The notes beneath the pieces are model-generated. The model did no database searches, had not been told where the DNA came from, and saw only the letters and a list, made by a program, of their open reading frames with translations. From NCBI GenBank assembly GCA_027068365.1, contig JAMOTQ010000010.1, positions 1 to 53,277 on the forward strand: DNA of 53,277 bases. The letters are read 5' to 3'. This DNA is from Methanocaldococcus sp. Lineage in GTDB: Archaea; AGJL01; Methanococci; Methanococcales; Methanocaldococcaceae. Shown here piece by piece: positions 34,138-44,402 of this stretch; the first letter of the stretch is position 1; each line of letters starts with the position of its first letter. A program made the position numbers and the translations under genes.

Positions 34138-35565
34138 ATGTTAATAACATTCAACTTTGAGGTTCATCAACCACACAGGTTAAATAAAGAGATAAACAAA
34201 AAAGGAACGACTCTATGGGATAGATATGTTGATACAAAATTAAATAAGGAAGTTTTTAATAAAGTAGCAAATAATTGCTATATTCCTGCAAATGAATTAA
34301 TGTTAGAGCTTATTGATGAACATGACTTTAAAGTTAATTATTCAATTACCGGAGTTTTTATAGAGCAGGCGTTGGAGTTTAACGATTATGTTTTAGATTT
34401 GTTTAAGGATTTGGTAAAGACCGGAAATGTTGAATTAATAGCCGAGACATACCACCACTCTTTATCAAGCTTATTTGAGGATGACGAGGAGTTTATTGAA
34501 GATATTGAGAGGCATAGAGAGTTGTATAAAGATGTATTTAACTTTAAAGCCAATATTTTTAGAAATACTGAATTGATATACAACAACAGAATTGCAAAAG
34601 TAGTTAAGGACTTGGGATTTGAGGCAATATTTACAGAGGGGACTGAGAAAATCTTAGATTGGAGAAGCCCAAACTATCTATACCAATCACCAGATGGTAT
34701 GAAAGTGTTGTTAAGAAATTACAGGTTGAGTGATGACATTGGTTTTAGATTCTCAGCAAGGGATTGGGACCAATATCCTTTAACAGCTGATAAATATGCC
34801 ATTTGGCTGGCTTCAACCCCTGGGGAGGTTATAAACATCTATATGGATTATGAGACATTTGGAGAGCACCACTGGAAAGAGACCGGAATATTTGAGTTTT
34901 TAAGACATCTGCCCATAGAAATTGCTAAGCATGAACACTTAGAGGTTGTTAATGTCAGTGAGGTTGTTGATAGATTGGAACCAAGAGGAGAGATTTACGT
35001 GCATGAATTTGCCACAATATCGTGGGCTGACACTGAAAGAGATGTAAGTGCATGGTTAGGAAATAAAATGCAAAGGATATCATTTGAAAAGTTAAAAGAC
35101 ATTGGAAGATTTATAAAAGAAAATGAGGAAGTAAAAAAACTTAATAACTTTGATGAGATTTATAAGATTTATAAGGTATTACAAACAAGTGATAACCTTT
35201 ACTACCAATCTACTAAGGGGCTTAGTGATATGAGTGTCCATAACTATTTCAGCCATTTTGATACTCCATTTGATGCCTATGCAAGTTATTTAAATATACT
35301 ATATGATTTTGAATATTATATAAAACTCCAACTGCACAAATTAAAAAATGAGAATAAAAATAAATCTGTAAAAACTAAGAAGATGGGAAAATGTAGAATA
35401 AAAAAACCATGCAAAATAAAACATCAAAATAGTGAAGATATCATTATATATGTAGGGGATGAGGATATTGAAAGCATGCAATTGGATATAAAAAATAATA
35501 AAAATAAAAATAACGATAAAGAAGACAAAAAAGATAATGAATCCAAAAAATTTATAGTTGCATGA
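34138..35565 (+). CDS. GH57 alpha-amylase-type glycoside hydrolase
   Basis: 475 residues. GH57 motifs: FEVHQPHRL at residue 5, ETYHHSLSSLFE, nucleophile Glu in FTEGTEKILDW (about 163), and the acid/base Asp in YMDYETFGEHHW (about 240). It should cleave or rearrange internal alpha-1,4 bonds of glycogen. Residues about 400-475 form a low-complexity tail of Lys/Asn/Asp with two Cys (GKCRIKKPCKIK), not part of the catalytic barrel. Its TGA overlaps the ribosome binding site of apgM. Confidence 0.9.
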   Translation: MLITFNFEVHQPHRLNKEINKKGTTLWDRYVDTKLNKEVFNKVANNCYIPANELMLELIDEHDFKVNYSITGVFIEQALEFNDYVLDLFKDLVKTGNVELIAETYHHSLSSLFEDDEEFIEDIERHRELYKDVFNFKANIFRNTELIYNNRIAKVVKDLGFEAIFTEGTEKILDWRSPNYLYQSPDGMKVLLRNYRLSDDIGFRFSARDWDQYPLTADKYAIWLASTPGEVINIYMDYETFGEHHWKETGIFEFLRHLPIEIAKHEHLEVVNVSEVVDRLEPRGEIYVHEFATISWADTERDVSAWLGNKMQRISFEKLKDIGRFIKENEEVKKLNNFDEIYKIYKVLQTSDNLYYQSTKGLSDMSVHNYFSHFDTPFDAYASYLNILYDFEYYIKLQLHKLKNENKNKSVKTKKMGKCRIKKPCKIKHQNSEDIIIYVGDEDIESMQLDIKNNKNKNNDKEDKKDNESKKFIVA

Positions 35566-35573
35566 GGGATATT

Positions 35574-36806
35574 ATGAAAGAGAAGTGTGTAATCTTTATT
35601 ATAGATGGATTGGGAGATAGACCTAATGAAAAGGGATTAACCCCTCTAAAAGAGGCAAAAACTCCAACTATGGATAAAATTGCCAGAGAGGGAATTTGTG
35701 GTTTAATGAATGCCATAGACATTGGTGTAAGACCAGGAAGTGATACAGCCCATTTATCTATTTTAGGATACAACCCTTATGAGGTTTATACTGGTAGAGG
35801 TCCTTTGGAAGCTTACGGTGTTGGTTTAGAGTTGAAGGAGGGAGATGTAGCTTTTAGATGCAACTTTGCCACTGTTGATGAGAACTTTGTTGTTTTAGAT
35901 AGAAGGGCTGGAAGAATAAGCCCAGAAGAAGCAAAGGTGTTGGAGAAAGAGATTGATGGTTTGGAGATTGATGGAGTTAAGATTATTTTTAAATCATCAA
36001 AAGGATATAGAGGGGCTTTGGTTTTGAGAGGAAAAGGTTTATCTCACAAAGTTAGCGATGGAGACCCACATGAAGAGGGTGTTAAAGTTAGCGAGATAAA
36101 GCCGTTGGATGATTCAGAAGAGGCAAAGAGAACAGCAGAGATTTTAAATAAACTTTTAAAGATTGTTTATGAGAAGTTAAACAATCACCCAATAAACGAG
36201 GAGAGGAGAAAAAAGGGCTTACCTCCAGCTAACATTATACTACCAAGAGGGGCTGGCGTAGTTCCAAAGATAGAGAAGTTTTCTGAAAAATACAATATGA
36301 AAGGAGCTTGTATTTGCGGAACTGGACTAATAAAAGGTATTGCTAAAATGATTGGCTTGGATGTTATAGAGGTTGAAGGAGCAACTGGAACGCCAAAAAC
36401 AAACTTTATGGGCAAGGCAAAGGCGTTGGTTGAGGCATTAAAAGATTATGATTTTGTTATAGTAAATGTTAAAGGGGCTGATGAGGCAAGTCATGACGGT
36501 AATTACAATTTGAAAAAAGAGGTTTTGGAAAAGATAGATGGAATGCTTTCCTATGTATTTGAACATATAAATAAAGATGATGTTTATTTTGTTTTGACTG
36601 GAGACCACTCAACACCAGTAGAGATGAAAGACCACTCAGCAGACCCTATTCCAATAGTTATCTGGGGGAAAAGTGTTAGAGTTGATGATGTTACAGAGTT
36701 TAATGAATTTGCATGTGCTAAGGGAGCTTTACACTGGATTAAAGGAGAGCATGTAATGAAAATATTATTAGATTTAACTGGAAGAAATGAGAAGTTTGGT
36801 GCTTAA
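35574..36806 (+). CDS. apgM: 2,3-Bisphosphoglycerate-independent phosphoglycerate mutase, archaeal
   Basis: Interconverts 3- and 2-phosphoglycerate. Alkaline-phosphatase superfamily, 410 residues. Metal sites FIIDGLGDRP near the N-terminus, KGADEASHDGNY and TGDHSTP near the C-terminus; nucleophilic Ser in RPGSDTAHLSI. ATG 35574 has GAGGGATATT upstream, which overlaps the amylase stop, so translation is coupled. Confidence 0.94.
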   Translation: MKEKCVIFIIDGLGDRPNEKGLTPLKEAKTPTMDKIAREGICGLMNAIDIGVRPGSDTAHLSILGYNPYEVYTGRGPLEAYGVGLELKEGDVAFRCNFATVDENFVVLDRRAGRISPEEAKVLEKEIDGLEIDGVKIIFKSSKGYRGALVLRGKGLSHKVSDGDPHEEGVKVSEIKPLDDSEEAKRTAEILNKLLKIVYEKLNNHPINEERRKKGLPPANIILPRGAGVVPKIEKFSEKYNMKGACICGTGLIKGIAKMIGLDVIEVEGATGTPKTNFMGKAKALVEALKDYDFVIVNVKGADEASHDGNYNLKKEVLEKIDGMLSYVFEHINKDDVYFVLTGDHSTPVEMKDHSADPIPIVIWGKSVRVDDVTEFNEFACAKGALHWIKGEHVMKILLDLTGRNEKFGA

Positions 36807-36814
36807 TTTATAAT

Positions 36815-37864
36815 TTATAAAATTTCTTTTATAGCATTCCAGATTAAAAAACTCTGTGGTTTTAGAGTTCCTTCTATTGGATTTAAAAATAGGATATTTC
36901 TTTTAACTAAAAATTCTCTTATTTTCTTAGGTATTGTTATATCTTCAATTTCATAATTTTCCTTAAATATTTTTAGTGCATCAACAACTTTTTTATAAAG
37001 TTCTTCATCCTCTTCTTTAACATCCTCTAAAAAGTATTTTAGTTTTTGAGTTTCTTCTTTAAGCATAAAATTCAATATATTCATTAACTCCTTATTTCTC
37101 AACTCATTAATAATATAAATTATATCAACTGGCTTCCCCCCTACATAGGAATATATTAACTCCTTTTCATTATTAGGTAGTTTTTTATTTAAAATCTCCT
37201 CAGATAAAAAATCCATAAACTTTAAAGCTGTCTCTCTATCAAAATCATCAACTAAGATATATTTACATCTACCATATAACATTGCTTCATTATAAACCCT
37301 CTCAATAAACAAACTATCCGAACTTAGGCAGAAAACATGACATAGATGCTTATGCTTAGTTAAGGAGACAAAGTAATTAAAAAGCTCATAAATTAAAAAT
37401 CCATTAATTTTCATATCTCCTATTTTTTGTAGTTCATCAATAATAATTATTGGTTGTTTTCCTTCTTTTTTAATATCCATTAATACATTAGTTATATACC
37501 TAAAAACATTTTTAGTGGTTTTCTTTTTAAAAATCTCATTTAATGTATTTTTTGGTATAGGAATTCCATATAATGAAGGTAAGTCATTAATAATTGCCTT
37601 AATAACCTCTATCGGGCTTTTATCATCATCATACTCCTCAAACAAAACCTCAATAAAGTCATCGTATTTAGAGATGAAGATTTCTCTCAAATCAAAATAA
37701 AATACAATGTATTTATCTTTATCTAACCTATTGTTTATTATCTCATTTATTAAAGCTGTTTTACCGCTATTTATAGGTCCATAAATAAAATAAACTAAAT
37801 TTGGATCTCCCTCAATAATAGAGAGGACTTCCTTAATCTTTTTCTCCCTATTAAAAAACTTCAT
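36815..37864 (-). CDS. Archaeal AAA-type ATPase, paralogue 2 of 4
   Basis: 349 residues from ATG 37864 (GAGGTG upstream; 32 extra codons of the longest frame have no family counterpart). Walker [10 protein letters not shown], Walker [21 protein letters not shown] and C-terminal [16 protein letters not shown]. Its central part is almost identical in DNA to paralogue 4, while its C-terminal third ([30 protein letters not shown]) is closest to paralogue 3: a mosaic. It replaces the usual gene context between apgM and cbiZ. No nearby transposase. Confidence 0.85.
   Translation of the reverse strand: MKFFNREKKIKEVLSIIEGDPNLVYFIYGPINSGKTALINEIINNRLDKDKYIVFYFDLREIFISKYDDFIEVLFEEYDDDKSPIEVIKAIINDLPSLYGIPIPKNTLNEIFKKKTTKNVFRYITNVLMDIKKEGKQPIIIIDELQKIGDMKINGFLIYELFNYFVSLTKHKHLCHVFCLSSDSLFIERVYNEAMLYGRCKYILVDDFDRETALKFMDFLSEEILNKKLPNNEKELIYSYVGGKPVDIIYIINELRNKELMNILNFMLKEETQKLKYFLEDVKEEDEELYKKVVDALKIFKENYEIEDITIPKKIREFLVKRNILFLNPIEGTLKPQSFLIWNAIKEIL
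37401..37726. repeat. 326-bp tract shared with 47605-47930 (one mismatch)
   Basis: Internal part of ATPase paralogue 2. Over this length the only difference from paralogue 4 is one G/A (AAAGTC against AAAATC, near 37658). Just outside, synonymous differences are frequent. Confidence 0.85.
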
Positions 37865-37975
37865 AAAAAACACCTCTTTATTCAACTTAAATCTACTTGC
37901 ATCCAACTCTAAAACTAAAAAAAATTTAATAAATTTAATCTTAATTTCTATGATAGTCAAGAGTTAGAAAATTAT

Positions 37976-38752
37976 TTAAATTGTTTCAATATTTATCCCA
38001 TCCTGTTTTATTAATGCCTCAATAACACTCCTTTTAACTGCTTTTGCTATCATCTCACCCATCTTTGTATGTCCTCCTGTGTAATCAACCCCTCTACCAA
38101 AACCTTTAACAACAATTATATTATCTGTCCCGGTTCCAGTAGCTAAAAGCTCTGGATGTTTTGTGCTTCTTATATTTAGCTCTTGGAAGGCATTTGTTTT
38201 TGCCTCTGTAATGGTTATTATTGCCCTTGCCATAGCTCCATCGGTTAGATTGGCATTTGTTATTAAAATAATATTTACTGTCCCTACCTTATCTTTTGGA
38301 ACTATCTTTCCATCAACTATTTTGTAGGTTTTAAAGTCCTTCTCAATATAATCTGCCTCTTCATCCCCCAATCTTATTGCGTTATATTTAGCCCCAGCAG
38401 TTGTAAAGGTAACAACATAAAATTCATCAAACTCCTCTTTTGCAACTGCTAAATTGTCCATATTTGCCCCAGTTGATAACAAAGCTATATCCTCCTTTTT
38501 AATGCCAATCTTTTTTAAAACCTGACTTTCATAGTCCTTGTAGTTATGAACTTTATCCCAAAATGGAACTGGGATTGAATGGTTTCCTACAAATTTAACC
38601 TCTTTAAATCCTTCTCTTGTCGATAAGACTCTCCTTTTATTTTCAAACTCAATTATTAATGTCTTTGTATTTTCAACCATGCCATCAATCTCTACTGTGT
38701 GGGGAATTTTATAAGCTTTCCAATCATCCATTTCTAAAACTTTCTCTACCAT
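37976..38752 (-). CDS. cbiZ: Adenosylcobinamide amidohydrolase
   Basis: Cleaves the aminopropanol tail from adenosylcobinamide so that salvaged corrinoids can be rebuilt; methanogens need cobamides for methyl transfer. 258 residues with RVLSTREGFKEVKFVGNH, LLSTGANMDN, TFTTAGAKYNAIRLGD, the metal-binding-like ITEAKTNAFQEL and ATGTGTDNIIVV, all CbiZ family features. GAGGTAATAAC before the ATG; 4 nt from the next gene upstream, so an operon with the TIM-barrel gene. Confidence 0.9.
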   Translation of the reverse strand: MVEKVLEMDDWKAYKIPHTVEIDGMVENTKTLIIEFENKRRVLSTREGFKEVKFVGNHSIPVPFWDKVHNYKDYESQVLKKIGIKKEDIALLSTGANMDNLAVAKEEFDEFYVVTFTTAGAKYNAIRLGDEEADYIEKDFKTYKIVDGKIVPKDKVGTVNIILITNANLTDGAMARAIITITEAKTNAFQELNIRSTKHPELLATGTGTDNIIVVKGFGRGVDYTGGHTKMGEMIAKAVKRSVIEALIKQDGINIETI

Positions 38753-38756
38753 GTTA

Positions 38757-39512
38757 TTACCTCAAAAGTTCTTTTAAATTATTTATGCATAAGTCCAAAT
38801 CTTCCATACTCTTTTTTTGTAACTCTATCATCTTTATGGCATTTATATTTTTTAAATCTTTTTTAAAATAATTAAAGTTAATTTTTCCTTTACCTATTGG
38901 TAGATGCTCATCAAATTCCCCACTGTTGTCATGGATGTGAATGTGGGCTATTTTATCAGATATTTTAAAAAAGTCAGAGATATTTTTGTTTAAAAAAGAG
39001 TGTCCTATGTCAAAGGTTATCTTCAAATCTCCCAAGTTTTCAATAATCTCCTTATCTGGCTTTCTGAACATAAACATGTCATAGGAGGGCATGTTTTCAA
39101 TAGTTATCTGAATGTTAAACTCATCTTGGATGTTATTCAGCTCTTTTAAACTTTTTATTAATGAGTTTAATGCCTTTTCATAATCATATTTAAAAACGCA
39201 GTAACCAGGATGCAAAACTATTAAGTTGGCATCAACTTTTACAGCAGTTTCTAAGATATCTTTTACAAACTCTAAGCTAACTTTTCTTATTTTTTCTCTA
39301 AATGATGAAAGATTTAAGTCGGTTAATGGGCAGTGAAGTGTGTATTTTAAATCATAAGATTGGGTAATTTCAACATTGTTATCTAACATTACATTCATAT
39401 TTCCGTCACATCCCAATTCAACATATTTCACCTTTTTTTCTAAGATTTCAAGGGCTTCTGATAAATTTTTATCTGAATCTAAAAATACACTTGTTGATAC
39501 TCCTATTTTCAT
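38757..39512 (-). CDS. Sugar-phosphate isomerase/epimerase-like TIM-barrel protein
   Basis: 251 residues, xylose-isomerase/AP-endonuclease-2 family. Metal-site motifs: LHCPLTDLN, VLHPGYC, ITIENMPSYD, FDIGHSFLNK and HIHDNSGEFDEHLPIGKG. Substrate is not evident; DNA-nicking EndoIV motifs are incomplete, so an isomerase/epimerase role is preferred. GGTGAAGTAG before the ATG. Directly upstream of cbiZ. Confidence 0.75.
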   Translation of the reverse strand: MKIGVSTSVFLDSDKNLSEALEILEKKVKYVELGCDGNMNVMLDNNVEITQSYDLKYTLHCPLTDLNLSSFREKIRKVSLEFVKDILETAVKVDANLIVLHPGYCVFKYDYEKALNSLIKSLKELNNIQDEFNIQITIENMPSYDMFMFRKPDKEIIENLGDLKITFDIGHSFLNKNISDFFKISDKIAHIHIHDNSGEFDEHLPIGKGKINFNYFKKDLKNINAIKMIELQKKSMEDLDLCINNLKELLR

Positions 39513-39703
39513 CTACTTCACCGTTTATTCAAAATATTTTAAGATTCCAATATGCTTATAATCTAAAAAGATTATCATGTATCTAAGTATAAACAACATC
39601 ACATTTTTATTATTCTTAGTGCATAAAGGTAGAGATATTACCCCTTTCCTTCTTCCAACTCCTATATTTTTAACTTCTTCTTCATATTACTTTTAATCTA
39701 AAC

Positions 39704-41560
39704 TTAAAACCTATTTTTTATACTTGCATCAAGCTCATCTAAGGAATAAACATTTAACTCCCCATTTTTGACTGCCTCTATTGCTTTAACTGCCGCTTTT
39801 GCTCCAGGGATTGTAGTTATATATGGGATACCTAAATCCACAGCCGCCCTCCTTATATAATAACCATCTGACTTTGCCTTTTTTCCAGAGGAAGTGTTTA
39901 TAATTAAATGTATTTTCCCATCTCTCATTAGCTTTAATATGTTATCATTTGGACTTTCAGATATCTTTTTAACAAGTATTGCTGGTATACCATACTCTCT
40001 CAACACTTTTGCAGTCCCCTCAGTTGCATATATTGTAAATCCAAGCTCATGCAACTTTTTAGCAACCTCTACAACATTCTTCTTATCCCTATCTCTAACG
40101 CTAATAAACACATTCCCAACGATTGGTAACTCCATGTTTGCAGATAACTGGGCTTTATAATAAGCTCTACCAAAGTCCTTATCTATCCCAATCGCCTCCC
40201 CAGTGGATTTCATCTCTGGACCTAAGACAGGATCAACACCGGGCAATTTTTGGAATGGAAAGACAGATTCTTTAATTGATACATATTTTGGCTTGGAAAT
40301 CCATACCTTTTCAGCCACTTCCTCAACATCGTAATCTTTAATCAGCTCCTCTAACTTTTTACCAAGCATAACTTTTGTGGCTAACTTAGCTAAAGGAATT
40401 CCAACTGACTTACTTACATAAGGAACAGTTCTTGAAGCTCTTGGATTTGCTTCTAAAACATAAACAACCCCATCCTTAACTGCATACTGCACATTTAAAA
40501 GCCCCACTATATTTAAAGCTCTTGCCAATTTTGCAGTGTAATCTATGACTGTATCGATTATCTCCTTTGGTAGTGTTTGTGGTGGAATAACTGTCGCTGA
40601 GTCACCACTATGCACTCCTGCCTCTTCAATATGTTCCATTATAGCCCCAATTAAAACACTCTCTCCGTCACATACTGCATCAACATCCAACTCAATGGCA
40701 TCCTCTAAGAACTTGTCAATTAATACGGGGTGTTCTTCTGAAACTTTAACAGCCTCTTCCATATACTCAATTAGCTCATCTTCACTATAAACAATTTGCA
40801 TTGCCCTTCCTCCCAAAACATAGGAAGGTCTAACCAAAACAGGATAACCAATTCTTTTAGCTATTTCTAATGCCTCTTCCTTAGTAAATGCAGTCCCTCC
40901 TTCTGCTTGTGGGATATTTAGTTTCTTTAAAAGTTTTGAAAACTCTTCCCTATCCTCAGCGAGGTTTATATTTTCGGGAGTAGTTCCTAAGATGTTAATT
41001 CCAGCTTTTTTTAACTTCATGGCTAAGTTTATCGCTGTTTGACCACCAAACTGGACTATAATCCCCAACAGTTCCCCTTTTTCTTTCTCCCTTTCAGCAA
41101 TATTTAATACATCCTCAAATGTTATTGGCTCAAAATAAAGCTTATCTGAGGTATCATAGTCAGTTGAGACAGTTTCAGGGTTGTTATTTACAATTATTGC
41201 CTCAATACCCATTTCCTTTAAAGCTAAGACGGCATGAACACTTGAATAATCAAATTCTATCCCTTGTCCAATCCTTATTGGCCCAGAACCTATAATTATA
41301 ACCTTTTTTCTATCAGAAGGGTTGCTTTCATCTTGCTCTTTATAAACATAGGTCTCATAGGCTGAGTAGTAGTAGGGAGTTTTTGCCTCAAACTCAGCGG
41401 CACAGGTATCTACCATTTTATACAGTGGGATTATATTGAGCTTCTTTCTCAATTCTCTAACTTCCAATTCATCCATTCCTAATAAATTAGCTATCTGTTT
41501 ATCAGAGAATCCCAGTTTTTTTGCTTTTAATAATATTTCTTTCAATTTTTCCATATCCAT
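39704..41560 (-). CDS. carB2: Carbamoyl-phosphate synthase large chain, C-terminal half
   Basis: 618 residues: part of the helical oligomerisation domain (1-70), the second ATP-grasp domain that phosphorylates carbamate (GSGPIRIGQGIEFDYSSVHA, VRPSYVLGGRAMQIV, VQYAVKDGVVYVLEANPRASRT) and the C-terminal MGS-like allosteric domain (about 480-610). Split CarB is known in M. jannaschii; here the break falls in the oligomerisation domain. GGTGATTAC before the ATG. ATPase 3 and a small membrane gene lie between it and carB1 on the same strand. Confidence 0.94.
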   Translation of the reverse strand: MDMEKLKEILLKAKKLGFSDKQIANLLGMDELEVRELRKKLNIIPLYKMVDTCAAEFEAKTPYYYSAYETYVYKEQDESNPSDRKKVIIIGSGPIRIGQGIEFDYSSVHAVLALKEMGIEAIIVNNNPETVSTDYDTSDKLYFEPITFEDVLNIAEREKEKGELLGIIVQFGGQTAINLAMKLKKAGINILGTTPENINLAEDREEFSKLLKKLNIPQAEGGTAFTKEEALEIAKRIGYPVLVRPSYVLGGRAMQIVYSEDELIEYMEEAVKVSEEHPVLIDKFLEDAIELDVDAVCDGESVLIGAIMEHIEEAGVHSGDSATVIPPQTLPKEIIDTVIDYTAKLARALNIVGLLNVQYAVKDGVVYVLEANPRASRTVPYVSKSVGIPLAKLATKVMLGKKLEELIKDYDVEEVAEKVWISKPKYVSIKESVFPFQKLPGVDPVLGPEMKSTGEAIGIDKDFGRAYYKAQLSANMELPIVGNVFISVRDRDKKNVVEVAKKLHELGFTIYATEGTAKVLREYGIPAILVKKISESPNDNILKLMRDGKIHLIINTSSGKKAKSDGYYIRRAAVDLGIPYITTIPGAKAAVKAIEAVKNGELNVYSLDELDASIKNRF

Positions 41561-41589
41561 GTAATCACCATAAAATATTTTTACAATAA

Positions 41590-42654
41590 TTACAAAGCTC
41601 TTTTTATGGCATTCCAGATTAGATAACTTTGGGGTTTAAGTATTCCTTTTTGTGGATTTAGGAATAAGATGTTCTTTTTAACTAAAAATTCTCTAATCTT
41701 TTTGTTTATCTTAATATCTTCAACTTCATAGGCTTCTTTAAACAATCTCAATGCATCAACAACCTTGTTATAAAACTCTTTATTTTCTTCTTCAACATCT
41801 TCCAAAAAGTATTTTAGTTTTTGCATTTCATCTCTAAGTAATTCATCTAAAATCTCTTCTAAGCCATTATATCTTAATTTTTTAATAACTTTTACTATTA
41901 AAATTGGCTTTCCTCCAACATAAGAATAAATAAGCTCTTTATCATCCTTAGAGAGTTTTTTATTTAAAATATTCTTTGATAAGAAGTCAATAAACCTTAA
42001 AGCAGTTTTCTTATCAAAGTCGTCTACCAAAATATAATCAGCTCTATCTTTTAGTTCTCCAGTATTATAAATATACTCAATAAATAAACTATCTGAACTC
42101 AAACAAAAAACATGACATAGATGTTGCTCCTTTGTTAGAGAAACTAAGAATTGGAATAACTCTTTTAATAAATATTTTTGCCCGTTTAAGACAACATCTT
42201 TAATCATCTGAATCTCATCCAATATTAAAATTGGTTTTTTTCCATTTTCTTTAACCTTCAATAGTATATCATTTAGATATTGAAAGGCATCATTTATTTT
42301 TTCTTCAAAGAGTTTATCAAATTCAATCTCCGGTATAGGAATGCCAGTTAAAATCTTAGCTCCTTTAGTTATTAGATTTAAAACCTCTGATTTATCCTTA
42401 ATTTTTTCAAATAGATTGTCTTTTTTAGTGGTAAAAATTGCCTCAATAAATTCTCTTTTTTCTGAAATTAAATAAGTTCTAAAATTAATATAAAAGACCT
42501 TATAATCATCAGTTAGCTTATTTTCAATAATATGCTTTATTAGAGTGGTTTTTCCAGAATTCAAAGGGCCATAAATAAAATAAATTAAATCAGGTTCATC
42601 CTCTAAGAGTGATAAAATGCTGTTTATTTCTTCCTCCCTGTTAAAGAATTCCAT
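41590..42654 (-). CDS. Archaeal AAA-type ATPase, paralogue 3 of 4
   Basis: 354 residues. [10 protein letters not shown] start, Walker [10 protein letters not shown] at 29-37, Walker [21 protein letters not shown] and [16 protein letters not shown]. The N-terminal half is the most diverged of the four copies. It sits between the carB halves with only 29 nt to carB2, so reading through from carB1 must cross it. GGTGATTTTAA before the ATG. Confidence 0.85.
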   Translation of the reverse strand: MEFFNREEEINSILSLLEDEPDLIYFIYGPLNSGKTTLIKHIIENKLTDDYKVFYINFRTYLISEKREFIEAIFTTKKDNLFEKIKDKSEVLNLITKGAKILTGIPIPEIEFDKLFEEKINDAFQYLNDILLKVKENGKKPILILDEIQMIKDVVLNGQKYLLKELFQFLVSLTKEQHLCHVFCLSSDSLFIEYIYNTGELKDRADYILVDDFDKKTALRFIDFLSKNILNKKLSKDDKELIYSYVGGKPILIVKVIKKLRYNGLEEILDELLRDEMQKLKYFLEDVEEENKEFYNKVVDALRLFKEAYEVEDIKINKKIREFLVKKNILFLNPQKGILKPQSYLIWNAIKRAL

Positions 42655-42739
42655 TTAAAATCACCATAATATATCTCTCTACGTTCTTTTTTATGTTTTT
42701 CTTAATATCTACTTAATTTCAGAGAGAGTTCTTATAGTT

Positions 42740-42901
42740 TCACTCTTCCTTAGCTCTCTTCAAAGCTAAAAGTCCATTAATTATGCACACAATTCCAACT
42801 AAAGTTACCAATATCCTTCCAGTCATTAAAGCAAATAATGTCAATGCTACAAGTATGGCGTTCATTAGGATTATTAATCTTATTTTAGTCTCTTTTTTCA
42901 T
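42740..42901 (-). CDS. Small membrane protein (53 aa) between carB1 and ATPase 3
   Basis: MKKETKIRLIILMNAILVAL..., ending LLALKRAKEE. Two hydrophobic segments (about residues 8-26 and 30-47) with basic residues at both ends, so both termini are probably cytoplasmic. GGAGATATC lies just before the ATG, and the carB1 stop is 9 nt upstream, so translation is likely coupled. Family not recognised. Confidence 0.65.
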   Translation of the reverse strand: MKKETKIRLIILMNAILVALTLFALMTGRILVTLVGIVCIINGLLALKRAKEE

Positions 42902-42910
42902 GATATCTCC

Positions 42911-44359
42911 TTAGATATTCAATTTCTTAATTTCTTCTTTCAATTTCTCAAGTTCTTTCTTCATATCAACAATATTCTTAATCTTTTTAATGAAGAACTC
43001 ATCAATATCTGTTAGCTCCGCTATTTTTTCAACACTCCAACCTTTCTTCAATGCCTTAGCTATAACAAAAATCCTCTCATCAGTTGGATTCCTTAAAATT
43101 TCTTCTATTTCCTCATCACTGTAATCTTTATCCTTCCCATCTCCAATTAAACCAAACCTGCCTATATCTAAGCTTCTAATTGCCTTTTGTAATGCCTCCT
43201 CAAAACTCCTACCTATTGCCATAACCTCCCCAGTTGACTTCATACTCGTTCCTAATCTCTTATCCACTGTCTTAAACTTATCAAATGGCCATCTTGGGAT
43301 TTTTACAACCACATAATCCAATGTTGGTTCAAAGCTTGCTGGTGTCTCCTTTGTAACATCATTTAATATCTCATCCAACGTCTTACCAATTGCTATTTTA
43401 GCCGCTATTCTTGCTATTGGGTAGCCAGTAGCTTTACTTGCCAGAGCAGAACTCCTTGAAACTCTTGGATTTACTTCAATAACTCTATATTCAGTCATCT
43501 CCTTATTTACTGCAAATTGTATATTACACCCTCCTTCAACTCCCAAGTGCCTTATAATTTTTATAGCCGCATTTCTTAGCTTTTGATAAAATTCATCTGG
43601 CAGTGTTTGGATTGGAGAGACAACAATACTCTCCCCAGTGTGTATTCCCATTGGGTCAATGTTTTCCATACCACAGACAATGATGCAGGTGTCTTTTCTA
43701 TCCCTCATAACTTCAAGCTCAAACTCCTTCCAACCTAAGACGCTCTCATCAATTAAAACTTGGTTAATTATTGAGTATTTTAAACCTTTTGAGGCAATGT
43801 CTATTAACTCCTCTTTGTTGTGGGCTATTCCCCCTCCTGTTCCCCCTAAGGTAAAAGCAGGTCTAACAATAACTGGATATCCAACTTCTTCGGCAAACTC
43901 AACTGCTTCATCAACGGAATTAACTGCTTTACACTTTGTAACTGGCTCATTAATTTCAGCCATTGCCTTGGCAAAAAGCTCCCTATCCTCAGCTATTTCA
44001 ATTGTCTTTATATTTGAACCAAGAAGTTTAATTCCATATTTATCTAAAACTCCCCTTCTATGCAATTCCAAAGCTAAGTTAAGCCCTGTCTGCCCGCCCA
44101 TTGTTGGTAAAATAGCATCTGGTCTTTCTTTTTCAATAATCTTTTCAACTATATCAGGATGTAGTGGCTCTAAATAAACTTTATCTGCCATGTCCGTATC
44201 TGTTTGTATAGTTGCAGGGTTTGAATTCACTAAAATAGTATAAATTCCCTCTTCCTTCAAAGCTTTACACGCCTGAGAGCCAGAAAAGTCGAACTCTGCC
44301 GCTTGCCCAATAACTATTGGTCCAGAGCCAAAAACCATAACTTTTTTGACAGTTTCCAT
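42911..44359 (-). CDS. carB1: Carbamoyl-phosphate synthase large chain, N-terminal half
   Basis: 482 residues: first ATP-grasp (carboxyphosphate) domain with [60 protein letters not shown] (split here by domain), then the first part of the oligomerisation helices ([17 protein letters not shown]...). Needs carB2 for a complete enzyme supplying pyrimidine and arginine synthesis. GGTGAATATCA before the ATG. Confidence 0.94.
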   Translation of the reverse strand: METVKKVMVFGSGPIVIGQAAEFDFSGSQACKALKEEGIYTILVNSNPATIQTDTDMADKVYLEPLHPDIVEKIIEKERPDAILPTMGGQTGLNLALELHRRGVLDKYGIKLLGSNIKTIEIAEDRELFAKAMAEINEPVTKCKAVNSVDEAVEFAEEVGYPVIVRPAFTLGGTGGGIAHNKEELIDIASKGLKYSIINQVLIDESVLGWKEFELEVMRDRKDTCIIVCGMENIDPMGIHTGESIVVSPIQTLPDEFYQKLRNAAIKIIRHLGVEGGCNIQFAVNKEMTEYRVIEVNPRVSRSSALASKATGYPIARIAAKIAIGKTLDEILNDVTKETPASFEPTLDYVVVKIPRWPFDKFKTVDKRLGTSMKSTGEVMAIGRSFEEALQKAIRSLDIGRFGLIGDGKDKDYSDEEIEEILRNPTDERIFVIAKALKKGWSVEKIAELTDIDEFFIKKIKNIVDMKKELEKLKEEIKKLNI

Positions 44360-44385
44360 TGATATTCACCACAATAATATTTTGC

Positions 44386-44402
44386 AATATTTATATATTT
44401 AA
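44386..44402 (-). promoter_or_regulatory. TATA-like element for carB1
   Basis: Minus strand reads AAATATATAAATATTGC, 27-43 nt before the carB1 ATG. Confidence 0.4.

Noticed and set aside
37515-37700. 61-codon plus-strand ORF, identical to one at 47719-47904
   Set aside because: Both lie antisense in the 326-bp converted tract of the ATPases; identity reflects that tract and not selection on this frame.
37865-37960. 32-residue N-terminal extension of ATPase 2
   Set aside because: The other three copies start at M(K/E)FFNRE and GAGGTG lies directly before that ATG.
43638-44177. 179-codon ORF opposite carB1
   Set aside because: Ser/Thr/Ile-rich antisense shadow; purine-rich coding strands commonly leave such open reverse frames in this genome.
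39704-44359. Split carB as a frameshift or sequencing error
   Set aside because: The halves have their own start sites with ribosome binding sites and are separated by two other genes; a split carB is established for M. jannaschii.
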